Assembly (NCBI GenBank): GCA_963971425.1
Contig: OZ020519.1
Coordinates: 23,166,786 to 23,230,785 of the forward strand
Length of the DNA stretch: 64,000 bases
Reading direction: 5' to 3'
From: Bryoerythrophyllum caledonicum
Lineage: Eukaryota > Streptophyta > Bryopsida > Pottiales > Pottiaceae
The notes beneath the pieces are model-generated. The model ran no database searches and was not told the DNA's origin. It worked only from the letters and a program-made list of their open reading frames with translations. Below, one piece after another: positions 20,401-31,985 of the stretch; within the stretch, counting starts at the first letter, position 1; every line of letters begins with the position of its first letter. The position numbers were made by a program, and so were the translations under genes.

Positions 20401-22256
20401 TCTTCGGAAGAGGATGATCCATCCATTTAAACACCGGTGAGTCGGGTGGATTCCCCATCCTCCAAAGAGTGGGGCGTGAAGGTCTATGAATGAAAACAAA
20501 GCCTTCCGGTAACTTCTACCGGGAAGGAACCGGTAGACCTCATGTCCTCAACCCCGAAGTCCTCGGTGGAGTCCTCTGTGGCCATACTAATTGAGCTTAG
20601 GAAGAATCCGCGTGAATCTATAGATACACCCAACCTTTCGGTGGATATCTCCACTCCACCGGTAGACCTCTCGGTGGATATTCCCAATCCACCGGTAGAC
20701 CTCTCGGTTAAGACTTCCGACCTCCCGGTGGATTCTCTCCACCATGTGGGTACTTCCAACCATAGTGACAATCCTTATATGTATCAATCGAAAGAGTCTT
20801 CTCGTTGAGCCTTTGTTATATGTTATGTGTTATTGTTATTTTTATTCCACCGGTTAGTGGGATGTTGTTTTAAGTTGCTAGATTTAAATACTAGGGTGAG
20901 AGTAGCGATGTCGATGGGGCCCATTGCGCACCCGGTCACTACCACTTGGGTGGTTTCTTCAGCTACTTACTTTTGTTAAGAAAAGGTTCATTGGTCCCGG
21001 AGTCAGGAGTCTTCCGGTTTACCGCTCTACCAGTAATCCGCCGGTGCCTAGGCTACCCTTCATTGTGGGATCTAGATGTCGTTTGTCCTTTAGTGGATCT
21101 ACTTTTGGAGGATAGCTAGTGACTTTAGTACACTCTCTAGATGCCATTTCCATCTTTTGGAGCTCTAGTTCGGAGGGTAGCTATTGACTTTAGTGCACGT
21201 TCTAGATGCCATTTCCACCTTTAGGGGAAGTTAGTTTGGAAGGTAGCTAGTAGCATTTGTGTACTTAAAGAGCATTGAACTCTTGTGTTAAGTATTCTTC
21301 TCTTTGTTGATTTGCTCGTGTCTTTCTTTCATTGCTTGTGTCTAGAGTCTTTGTTGAGCTTGTGTGAGTAGACCGGGAGAGAGCTGAGTCCTCCTAGTGT
21401 GTCTTTGCTAGGTGTGCAAGGTTGTGACTTGTTGTGTGTTATGTGATTGAGTGTGAGTAGAGACATCCCGAGGATGTAGGATATCCAGATTAGATAGGTG
21501 GAGTGAGATCTGGGATCTATGCTCCAGACCATTCAGCGGTGGGATCGAGAAGAGTTGCTTTAACGGATGGGATCCGGGAAGCCCATGGCTATTTATGATA
21601 GTCTCCCTTGAGTGGTAAGTGTTTGGATTAGTAGGGAGGAGGGGTGATATCTCCCCCCTCGGTACACCGGGAGAGATCCCGGCTAAGCTTGAGTCCGGAG
21701 AATTTCGAGGTTGTTATCCTTGCAGTGGACGAGTTCTGACGATCTCCGTGGAAGGTTGTCTTGTTCATATGATTTGCTTAATACTAACTTGTTGTAAGTC
21801 TTGTATCTTCTTGGTTTGATTCATTGGGTGTGGTTGTAGTTGGAACCCGAGCTTGCGTGACCGGTTTACCAGAACAAGTTTTTGGTAGATTATGAAGACC
21901 GGTAATCTGGTTACGACCTTTTTAACTCTTTCAAGGAGTAGGGTTAGATTGTGGATATTATGGCCTCTAGACTACGAGAACGGTGGGCAGTGATTTTTCG
22001 GGCATTGTAAAAACTCACCAGAAAACTACTCTGACGCTCAACAGAGTTTAACTGAAACACATGTGGTTACTTGTTACCGGTTACTAAGGTACCGGGGAAG
22101 CCATCCTCCGGGATGTGCTGAGGTATTAAATGTAAAATGTTGTTAAGATTTAAAGAATTTGATGCACGATAAAAATCCCTAGAAACGATCTAGTTAGGTG
22201 GGCTCGCTTAAGGTTAATTTTGGTTAACTTTAATTACGACTCATTAGACTACGACT
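17487..22256 (+). mobile_element. 4.77-kb TG-starting element, copy 1
   Basis: Starts TGTGGAAGTC and ends GACTACGACT (CA in copy 2), flanked by GTAAG (17482-17486) and ATAAG (22257-22261), a 5-bp duplication with one change. Homology to the element at 26406-30859 begins and ends exactly at these points. The TG start, the CA end of copy 2 and the 5-bp duplication are LTR-retrotransposon hallmarks, yet I see no LTR pair inside. The element holds a CT-rich leader, one gag-like frame (19198-20808) and a long noncoding 3' part. It could be a gag-only element, a very long solo LTR, or an unclassified type. Confidence 0.8.
19198..20808 (+). pseudogene. Gag-like protein of the TG-starting element (copy 1, decayed)
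   Basis: Reading frame broken by several stops and shifts. Recognisable parts in order: MALPVSITLSK at the start; a central domain at 19522-19806 (HPNHRERVTTRMATAY, then DWGSLLIEAILPQ and FLTPYLMHLY) resembling the putative plant transposon / gag-like domain of non-autonomous retroelements; a coiled-coil segment at 20060-20300; a basic PRKKRR motif near 20360; and a Pro/Val/Asp repeat region (PPVDLSVDI units, 20640-20735). No protease, reverse transcriptase or integrase is present. Copy 2 shows the same layout, so this was the element's only protein. Confidence 0.5.
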
Positions 22257-22261
22257 ATAAG

Positions 22262-22733
22262 GTTTTTTTTTGTGGTTAGGGGTGTATATGTAGTGATGTG
22301 AGCTTTTCTGATTATGGTTTTAGGAGGTGTGTAAAATAATGATATATGAGTGTGGGGTGGTAGGTGGTTGTAGTAGTTGAAGGTGTGTGTGGAAGTAAAG
22401 CTAGTGTGTTGTATGTGGGTGAATAAGGTGTATTTTTAATGTTGGGATGTGGTAGGGGAGTATGGGTGTTGAGTCTGTGTACTCGAGTTGTGTTTTCTCA
22501 AGAGATATTCATACCGGAATGGTATATGTAGTGACAATTGTTATATGTATTGAGGATATAATTCCAAATTCGATACAAGTACACACCATACGGTCTCCAT
22601 GTCTTATATCTAGACATAAGTGTGTTGTAGTATAGGTAAAGAGTGTGTCTAGAGTAGGATGTAGCTAGAAAGAAAGGCGTAGAGACTATAGTAAGGCATT
22701 AGTAAGCTATAGAGAGGAGAGTAGAGTGGCATA
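22262..22733. other. G/T-rich, C-poor tract (right part)
   Basis: Continuation of the 16100-17486 tract. 22321-22380 has no C on the plus strand. The bias fades after about 22480 into ordinary AT-rich sequence. No gene is seen. Confidence 0.6.
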
Positions 22734-23352
22734 CCACTACACCGTTCACTGAATATAGTGTGGAGGTATAGGTAATGTGGATGAAAATTGATGTGGACGA
22801 CATCAATTCTAGTTTTGGATGAAAATTGAGGTAGAGCACATCAATTTTGGTTATTGTATATAATATTAATATGTTATTATTTTATGTTATTATTATGTTA
22901 TCATGTTATTATTTTATTATTATTTTATTAGGTTATATTCTTATGTTAATATTATTTTATATTATATTATATTATAATATTATGTTAATATTCTTATGTC
23001 ATATTCTTATATTATAAAATAATATTATTATGTTATATTATGTTATTATGTTATTATATAATTATGTTATTATTTTATTATGTTACTATATTATTATGTT
23101 ATTATTTTATTATTATATTATGTTATTATCATGTTATTATATTATAATTTTGGTTTTGAGTACAATTTGTAAAAACTTATCCACATCAATTCCCGTGTCT
23201 TTTATTTTGAAACAAGCCACACTATTTCTAATGGACATGATTTGATGTGGATGGAAAATTCAAGTGGACCACTTTAATTTGCGTTCATTGAAATTACTCT
23301 AGGAAATTTCAAATAGTCTAGTCTACACTATATTCAGGGAACGGTGTAGTGG
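22734..23352. mobile_element. MITE-like element with ACTACACC ends (copy 1)
   Basis: Inverted ends: ccactacaccgttcactgaa on the left, and a right end finishing gaacggtgtagtgg after tacactatattcag. A subterminal block with 'gaaaattgatgtggac' is shared with the element at 32508-32897. The middle (22858-23150) is a TTATTATG-type microsatellite. It is non-coding and non-autonomous. Confidence 0.75.
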
Positions 23353-24700
23353 AGGCAGAGCGAAGGGAGAGTAATGGCTTTGGAAGTTTACAACTAGTAG
23401 GAAGGGAGTGGGGAGTATTAATGTAGTAAATACAGGAGTGTAAACTAGCAAAGTGTAGTAAGGAAGAGAGAAAACATTGGAAAAGATCACAAATTTGATG
23501 AGCAAGGGAGTGCATGGAAAAAGTGGGAAATGGTGGAAGAGAGGAGTGACAAAATTGTTTACCCATGTGGTTCTAAATTGGTGATATCTTCGGCCGTAGT
23601 CCTTGGTCAATCCACGTTTGAGTGGTCCTCTAAAGCTCAAATTGTTGGTGGCCATGATCTTGTGATTTGTTGGATAGCCATGATTTCCTCTCGTGCAACT
23701 TCTGTACTTATCGGCACAACTACAATAGCAATGGTGCATCATGATCTAGAGCCTCAATTCTTCTTGTCACCTCCACTAACAAATTACATCTCAAAAACTC
23801 TCACATCAATCAAATTATATGTTGTACTATAGAGCCAAAATGATAAAAATAGTTTTTTTCCGAAAATTAAATGTAAAAAGGATTGTAGATATGTGGAGAA
23901 TTAAATAATTAATGATTAAATTTACACCAAGTAGTTAATTAATTGGAAAGTACCTATTCATATCCAAGAATTATGAAGTAATGGGAAAAGGGTTGAACTC
24001 GCATCTTTTGGGTAGGGTATACCTTTTCATGAATAGATATGAAGAGATGTGAAGATTTAGCGGAATTAATCTTAATGGTTAATTCTAGGGAAAACCTCTT
24101 GCCAAGAGGTGTACCTCTTGGATGTTGAGTAGAATGACTAGCTTGAATTTTTAGCATTCTTTGCCTTTATCATAGAAATTCCTTGGAGGAAGATTGGAGT
24201 GAGCCCTAGCTTTAGATGAAAAAGCTAGTTGATGACTCTTAATGTTGTAAGAGTATTTAATTTTATATATGAATATAATAAGTGATCTTCATTGACTAAA
24301 TTTGACATTGTTATTGGTAAATGCAAGTGTACGCATTAGGTATTAATTGTGGATAAAATTCCTATGCATGAATGTATTGTATATTTATTCTTCATGGAAT
24401 AAGTTAGGGAAATATCCTAACTACTAAGGTCGTGTGTGTGACCTTGTGTGTGTGTTGGAGCATTAATCATAAGTGTCAAGATTAATGGAGATGATACGAA
24501 ATTAAGTGACTTAATGCATAAGGAGTGAGGTGCATAAGTACTTAATAAGATTCCAAGTGTCAGTGAACATAATTTGAGAATCTTAAGAATAAGAGTGGAG
24601 TTCTTATTCATGTTAATGCAATTTATGCAATAATCATCAAGAGTGGCATACCTTGATGCATGGCAAAGAGTGTCATATTATGCATACAAATAATTAGCAT
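23353..24700. other. Intergenic, no feature seen
   Basis: AT-rich. An open frame at 23530-23832 contains no recognisable domain. I cannot assign a function to any part. Confidence 0.4.
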
Positions 24701-25690
24701 TAAGTCTAGCCTTTAAAGAAGGGATTCTTTAAGGTAGACTAATTTGTGAGTATTAAAAGAATCTATCATAAGAGAGTAAGTAAGGAACAAATCTTAAATG
24801 AAGACTTAAGTAAGAAGCATGGAACCTTAAGAATCTTAAGTCCAAGTTTGGATAACATAAGCTTATGAAGATTAAGACCTTTAGTACCTAGAGACTCTTA
24901 AGTTTAATGGCTTCGACTTAAAGGTGTGTATGAGTGAGAATAGGGGACATCATTTACATTCAGCGAGATGCACTCCCTGTTTTGGCAGTCTTAAGTCGGA
25001 AACTTAAGAACACAGTAAGGCTGATTCGGTCTAAACTGTTTGGGTTCTTAAGGGATCAATCCTAAGTAAGAGTGTAAAGTGCTTAAGAACCGAAGGACTA
25101 GAGGTTGTGTCTTTAAGAACAGGGAATCGATCAAGAGTGAAGTCTTAAGTAACAGTCAGATATCTTAAAGACTAAGTGGTAAGGTTTATGAAAGATAAGT
25201 GGAAGTGTAGAATATCGTTCGTCTTAAAGGGTTAATTATGGATGAAAGAACTTAAATTGAGACTTAAGAGATGAACTCCTTAAGACTTAAGTTAACTTGT
25301 GTGTGTGATTTTTGAGACTAACCCTTGTCTTAAGTACGTGATCACGTGGATCGAGTGGACGGACGTGAAAAGTGGAACGATTTGCATGAGGTAAGACTTT
25401 GAATTCTTAAAGGCTGTAATTAAGGAACCACTGCAATGAGACTTAATGGAATCTTCCATTAGCCCAGTGTGGCATATGTTTAAGAGTTAGTGGCATAAGC
25501 ACAATCTTAAAAGGACTAATGTTCCTTCTTAAGGCATGAGAGATTCTTTGGGATTATACTTTGTGGGTGGATCCCTTAAGAGTGATGCTAACAATCCTAT
25601 TTTCCTAAAATCTAGATAGATAACCTTAAGAATTAACCAAGAGGATAGCTTTAACTACACAATTAAGCTCCAATTACTTAAAACTAGGTG
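24700..25690. repeat. CTTAAG-rich region
   Basis: The palindrome CTTAAG, or close variants such as CTTAAA and TTTAAG, recurs many times in about 1 kb, for example at 24835, 24898, 24990 and in a cluster near 25265-25290. No fixed period is seen, so it is a low-order motif repeat. No reading frame or known element was found. Confidence 0.55.
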
Positions 25691-26400
25691 TATGATCATC
25701 CCCGTAACGAATCCTATGAGGTGTGGGTATATTTGGGTGTTTTCTTAGAGTGGTGAAAAATCACTCTACATGTACATATATCATCAAATTAACAAAATTG
25801 AAACTCTCACACCGTAGAATTGAAAGATGTATCACTTATCTGTAAAACACAACAAATATGAGAACAAAGAAAAGACATAAAAGCTAGACAACATGGTCAA
25901 GATGACTCACCATGCTTTGCTCCTCAGTTGCAGAGACGGTAGCACTATGGTCTACAAAATACCAACACATGTTCACAATAAAAAAAAAAGTGTTCACAAA
26001 TACATTGAACGATGAGGGTTAAACGCCAAGAATAGGAAGTCTAATCAAAACTGCGGGGAACAAAATAAAACCTACACGCTGAATTTTTACCAATTTGGAT
26101 CATTTCAGTTGGCATGTACTACACCGCAGTGGAGTGCGCTATCTTATTGTATACAAAAACACGAATATCGCTCCATCCCGCAGCAAACCGGGCCAAGGTA
26201 ATTGCTTGAAACTCCATCGGCCTACAACTTCCTTAGCCAAAAACTACATCGACCCTTACCTCCTCACACGCACCCTCCTCCCACTCTTCATATTTAACAT
26301 GGAGGAATTAGCACCTCAAAGCTCTGCACGAAAATACAATTTTCCAAGGCGATTTTTCAAAGCTTGGCATGAAAACACAAAAATTCCAAGGCAGGAAAAA
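25691..26400. other. Left flank of the TG-starting element copy 2
   Basis: Contains, on the minus strand, an exon-like 41-nt segment: acceptor tattttgtag at 25963-25954, then a short open stretch ending before gtgagt near 25913. It could pair with an open segment at 31085-31180, but no product is recognised. Confidence 0.2.
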
Positions 26401-26405
26401 ATAGT

Positions 26406-29400
26406 TGTGGGAGTCTAAAACTCCCACTTGGTTGCCCCTACCAAAAAAATTAGTTGAATTGTGATTTTTAGTGTACGATAACCGGCAAAGTAGTTATTAT
26501 TACGTAGAAGTAGGTTGTATAATAATTAGTGAAAGTCGGTGAATGCTTAACTAGTTAATTAGTGTTAAAGTGGTGATAAAATCGGGCCTTCAAACTACCT
26601 GGGTTGTGCCCGGAAAAACCTAGAAAGAATGCCCGGGAAGAATCTCCGGGACTAAAACCCAAATCACCACTTAAAAGTAAGCTAGCTAGTCAAAGTCCTC
26701 ATCAACTAAATAGTCTACTTAGTAGTGTTTCTTCTAGTAGTTGTTTAGGTTTTTCTTTTTACCTTGTTATTGTAGAAATCTTAAGTCCCTATTTGAGAAA
26801 GTATGAACTTAATTTCATATGAAGAAAATATTTTTTAAAAATTATTATTAAAAAATTTAAAAATTAAAAATTTTAAAAATATATATATATCCACCCGGGG
26901 ACCAACCTGGTACTATCGACGTGGGCAAGCTCCAGCCGCCATAGCAGTCTTCCCCTCCAGTCGACCTTCTCTTCCAGGCTCTCCCTCCTCCCGACGTTTT
27001 TCTCTCTTTCACTTCTCCTCTTTTTCTTTTTTCTTTTTCTTTTTTTTCTCTCTCTCTCTCTATTTCTCTCTCTCTCTTTCTCTTTGGAGAAGTTGGTTGT
27101 TGGAGGAGGTTGTTGAAGAAGGAGATTCAAGGAGGTTGTTGAAGGAGGTTGTTGAAGGAAGAGGTGTGAAGAAGAATAAGAAGGGTGTTGAAAGAGGTGT
27201 TGAAGGAAGCATGAAGGAAGGGTGCAAAAGCTAGGATTTTGGAGGAGAGTTGTGGCACCTATGGTTTGAATCTTCAAACCTAGGGTTTGGAAGAAGATTG
27301 TGATGCAGGAGGCTTTTAACACAACAAAGGTGGAGATTCCTAGGGGTGGAGGTGGTGCAAGGAGATTCACAGCCACGGCGAGAAGATTCAGAGACTATAC
27401 CATGATTTCAAAGAGGCTACGGGTGCAATAAGGAGGTGGCAAGAAGTTGTGGAAAAGGTGATTCTTGCCAATTAATAGGTTTTTCTTGTTTGTACAACTT
27501 TCTTGTTTGTTAGATCTCTTTTCACTTTTCTTTTCCCGGGGTGAACTCCAGTTACCTTCTTTCCGGTCTAGGAATTTGTCACATCACTTGTTTTCAATTG
27601 TCCCGGCCTCGTGGCAAAGTCTTCTTTTATGTTTTCTCAATTCTCCCTTCTTCTCTAGGTCTTGCCTAAATTTTTCATCTTTTTCCCAGTCTCCTCAGTC
27701 AACCGGGAAACCCCCTTCCAAAATTCTTGTTTTCCAAAGTCATCTCTTTTTGTCTGAAGTGGACAATTGTGATGTTTTGTTAGTCGTGTTACTAGATACG
27801 TGATATATCTACATCCACGTTAGTCTCGTAAAGTGTTCCGAAGAGAGTACACCGATTATGTTTTCAAGGCCGGACCGAAGGTTGTGATAAGTTGATAGGG
27901 AGATTGTTGGAGGTACATACACATCACGGAGCTAGTCCATCACGGTCAACATGGCTCTACTGGTATCACTGACGCTTTCAAAAGTCGACCCAAACAAGTG
28001 GGAGGGGACTGAGAAAGGTGGACTGCTAGAAGATGACCTCATTCAGATGGGTTGCACTATTTCAGGTTGTATACGAGAAGCCTTGGATCTTCCAGAAGGA
28101 ACGTGTGACGGGAGAGTTGCAACCTCACGAGACACCCCGGGGAGTCTACCGGGCTAATACCCGGTCATCGACCACGGAAGTATGGCGTGATATCTATTCC
28201 TTTTGTTAAGAGAAGGGGTGGATACCCGGAGTCAACCGGGAGTTGTTGAACAAGCACGTGTCAAATTCCTACAACGTGTCGAAGTGCTACTGGAGTGATC
28301 AATTCACCAACCACCGGTTGAGGAGAGTGGTTGAGTTTTTAAATCCAATCTTCTACCCCAACCGACATGAAAGAGTCACAACACGGCTAGCCACTACCTA
28401 CAAACAAGCATTTTTTGAGGATTCCTTTTCGAATTTGAGGTCTTTGTTGGAAGAGGCAATTTTGCCTCAACTCTGGGCAATTCAACTAGGTGGATGTTCC
28501 AAGACTTTCTTAACTTCAAATCTCATGCACTTGTCTAAGTATCACGATTGTTTGGAACCGGATGAGAAGAGAATGTGGAGACAAGGGATGGCTCCTCAAG
28601 ATCATGCTCCTCGTGCCTTTCCTCAACACACTGAGCTCTAATTGGCGTTATCGGCAATTCCACGGGAGGCCTTATCATCTTAGGCACTCCCGAACGAGCG
28701 TAGGTCTTTCCGGTCTCACCGAGAGAAACCACCACCACCACCCCGGCCATCCAAGAATCTGACTCTCGAGGAGAACATAGCCAAATTCTCCCGGGAGGTG
28801 ACCCGGGATGTTCAGCAGGTGGAGATGGAGATGGAGCTTCTGGAGGCAAGGAGTCTTCAGAGGGCTTTCCGGAAGGTAATAGGAATGGAAAACATTGGAG
28901 ACATCTTGGTTGTAGCCCGGGAAGACTGGGAACAATTGACCAAAGTGAAGAAAGATTTCCGGACATCTCAGAAGGAGCAACTTCACACAAATTAGGTCAA
29001 GGCTCAAGAAACCATGGTGGCAGTAACCAAGTTACTTGCCAGACAAACGAGTGCTACCATGCCATCGCAAGCCCGGAGCCCACCCCGGAAGAAGAAAAGA
29101 TTTGTTCATGACAATTTTCTCTCTTCAAAAGAGGATGATCCACCCAATGCCCATTGAGTCAAGCGGATTCTCCATCTTCCATGGAGTGGGCTGTGAAAGT
29201 CTACAAGAGGCAACAAAGCGTCCTGGTAAATTCTCCCGGGAAGGAATCGGTTGACCTTTCTTTCTCTCCACCAAATTGTTTGGTTGAGTCTTCAGTAGCT
29301 AAGCTTGCTGAACCAGTGGAGACTCCTCATGTATCTTTAGATATTTTCAATCTACCGATGGATACTCCCAATCCACCGGTAGACCTCTCGGTTGAGACTT

Positions 29401-30859
29401 CCAACCTTCCTGAGGATTCTCTTGACCATGTATCCGTAGGTACTCCCAATCTTCTTGTGGGATCTCTTGACCATGTATCCGTAGGTACTCCCAATCTTCT
29501 TGACAATCCCCCTATGGATTAACCGGAAGACAATGTCACTCATCCGGATGAGTCTTCCGGTTGAGCCCTTGTTATATGTTATATACTATTGTTGATTTAT
29601 CCTATCGGTTGATGGAATGTTGTTAAAGTTACTAGATTTAAACACTAGCGTAAGAGTAGTGATGTTGATGGGGCCCCATAGTGCACTCCGTCGCTACCAC
29701 TTGAGTGATTTTTCCGGCTACCTACTTTTGTCAGGGAATGGTTTACCGGTCTCGGACCGGAAGTCTTTCGGTTTACCGGTCTCCCAGTAATCTGTTGGTG
29801 ACTAGGTTGCCCTTGATTTTAGGATCTAGATATCATTTCTACCTTTTGGGGATCTAGTTTTGGAGGGTAGCTAGTAACCTTTGTGTACTTAAGGAGCCTT
29901 GGGCACTTGGTTTAAGTACTCTTCTCTTGCCTTCATTGCTTGTGTCTAGAGTCTTTGCTGAGCTTGTGTGAGTAAAAGGGAAGAGGGTTGAATCCTCTTA
30001 GTGAGTCAATGCTAGGATGTGCAAGGTTGTGGCTTGTTGAATGTTACGTGATGGAATGTGAGTTGAGGCTTCCGGAGGGAGTAGGATATCGAAGATAGAT
30101 AGGTGGAGTAAGATCCGGGATCTACTCCAAATCCTTGGTCGGTGGGACCGGGAAGAGTTTTTTACCGGATGGGATCCGAAAAGCCCACGGCTATTTATGA
30201 TAGTCTCTCTTAGGTGGAAGTGTTTAGATTGGTGGGGAGGAAGGATGATATCTCCCCTCTTGGTACACTAGGAGATCCCGGCTAAGCCTGAGTTTGGAGT
30301 ATTCCGGGGTTTCTATCCATACAATGGATGAGGTCTCTTGATCCCCGTCAAAGGTTGTCTTGCTTATGTGATTTGCTTAGCATTAGAGTGTTGTAATTCT
30401 TGTATCTTCTTTGTTTGATTCATTGGGTGTGGTTGTAATTGAAACCCGGCTTTGCGTGAACGATTTATAGGGACTATTTTTTGGTAGATTGTGAAGGCCG
30501 GTAAACTAGCTGCAACATTTAAAGTCTTTCAAGGTGTAGAGTTAGATTGTGGATATTATGGCCTCTGGACTGTGAGAACGGACGGCAGTGACTCTTCGGG
30601 CACTGTAAAAAACCTTACCAAAAAACTACTCTGACATTCAACAGAGTTTAAACTAAACACTTGTCGATACTTGATACCGGTCACTGAGGTACCGGGGAAG
30701 CCATCCTTCAGGATATGCTGAGGTATTGAGTGTGAGTTGTCTTTAAGATTTAGAGAGCTTGACACACGATAAAAATCCCTGGAAACGATTTAGTTAGGTG
30801 GGCTCGCTTCAGGTTAATTTTGGTTAACACTGAGAATTACTAACCACTAGACTACGACA
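26406..30859 (+). mobile_element. 4.45-kb TG...CA element, copy 2
   Basis: Starts TGTGGGAGTC and ends GACTACGACA, flanked by a perfect 5-bp duplication, ATAGT (26401-26405 and 30860-30864). It is collinear with copy 1 from end to end at clearly reduced identity. The first and last ten bases form an imperfect inverted pair (8 of 10), as in LTR termini. No internal copy of either end was found. The gag-like frame lies at 27951-29522. Confidence 0.85.
27951..29522 (+). pseudogene. Gag-like protein of the TG...CA element (copy 2, decayed)
   Basis: Same order of parts as copy 1. MALLVSLTLSKVD at the start is followed by an opening of about 100 codons with frame breaks. The core domain lies at 28243-28641 (HERVTTRLATTY, then LRSLLEEAILPQL and KTFLTSNLMHL). 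A coiled coil follows (VTRDVQQVEMEMELLEA, 28798 onward), then a basic PPRKKKR motif near 29085 and a Pro/Asp/Val tail with a 45-bp unit repeated twice (about 29425-29515). It ends at TAA 29522. In-frame stops show that it no longer makes the full protein. Confidence 0.5.
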
Positions 30860-30864
30860 ATAGT

Positions 30865-31789
30865 ACCCAACGATCATTGCCTACAAACCTCAACTATGTA
30901 TTTAGAGCATATCAAACACCAATGAAACATACAGTAGAGGCTAGCAAATAGAGAAACGTCGCACCTTAAAATCCTAACACAACAACTAATGGTTTAGGGT
31001 TTGGATACGAAGCACTTACATGAACAAAACAAAATTGCAAACCTTATACATGCTCCGCACCCAAGTTCTTCAATTGCTCTTCAAAATCCTTGCCCAAAAC
31101 CCTAGCCAAGTCCTCAAGAGTGTTTGTCACCAATTTCCCACGGTCCCTCCGATGCTCAAACCGCCCATCACTCCACCGTCAGAAACGTTCCCTACTCTCG
31201 CCGCAATCTCCTAGTCATCTTCTTCTTTCAAATTCAACCCATTTTCGTAAGTTCTCTCGCCGACGTGTCTAGTCGTCAGCTCTTTCCAAGGCTAACATGG
31301 CCTCACGCCACAGCTTCGGGATGTCCGTCTCTAAATATCATAGAAAAAGAGGATTTGCTATAGAAGCCTTGTAAATAGAATGTTCAAAATCAAGTCAAAA
31401 TATTATAAAAGTTGTTAAGTTACATTTTTCTATAAATATGTGAATAGAAAGTCTTTTTATTTATTATACAAATGGAAAGGTTGTTTGTCTTAAAGTTCCA
31501 TCCGAAAAATAGTGTCATGTAAAACAAACAACTTTCTACGATTACATTTAAGTTTGATATCTATATAAAATAATTATATTTTTTTCATATAATATTAGAT
31601 CTTATAAATTACATCCCTTAGAAATTGTCCTAAATGTGTTTAACAACACAAGTCATAGTTATGCTAATCAGTGCTAAAAATGCACGTGGCATAAATTTCC
31701 AAAACAAGTTGTATTTTTCAAAAACTTAAGTTTAGTGAGGACTAAGATTATACACCTCATATAGCCTACGCACTAGTCACTTTTGTATA
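30865..31789. other. Right flank of the TG...CA element copy 2
   Basis: At 31085-31180 the minus strand reads GKLVTNTLEDLARVLGKDF and on to a possible donor, which looks protein-like but has stops just upstream. It could be a decayed exon whose partner lies beyond the element. The rest is AT-rich with no feature. Confidence 0.2.
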
Positions 31790-31985
31790 TAATTCAATCA
31801 AAATGGAGAGTGCCCAAGATTTTTGGATTTTTTTTTGTCTAGATGATTATCCATATAATGTCAAGGTGCTACTTTTAACATGCCTAGGTGATATCCACAT
31901 GATACTTAGGTGATACCCATAATGTATAAATCATTGCATCAAAGGAAAATAACTCTTCTGATAGAGAGGTGCCGACAGTGACCAT
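31790..31985. repeat. Interspersed repeat related to the psbQ upstream block
   Basis: Aligns with 4550-4775 (shared order: 'tcaaggtgctac', two 'ttaggtgatacc' units, then gaggtgccgacagtgacca). This shows that the block upstream of the psbQ genes is a dispersed repeat. Its ends are undefined. Confidence 0.6.

Noticed and set aside
26873-27376. 167-codon minus-strand frame with Arg/Lys/Glu runs
   Set aside because: It comes from a CT/GA-rich low-complexity leader inside the 4.45-kb element and is not conserved as protein in the other copy.
17487-30859. A single LTR retrotransposon spanning both TG-starting copies as its two LTRs
   Set aside because: The two copies each have their own, different 5-bp flanking duplications and 4.1 kb of unrelated sequence between them, so they are separate insertions.
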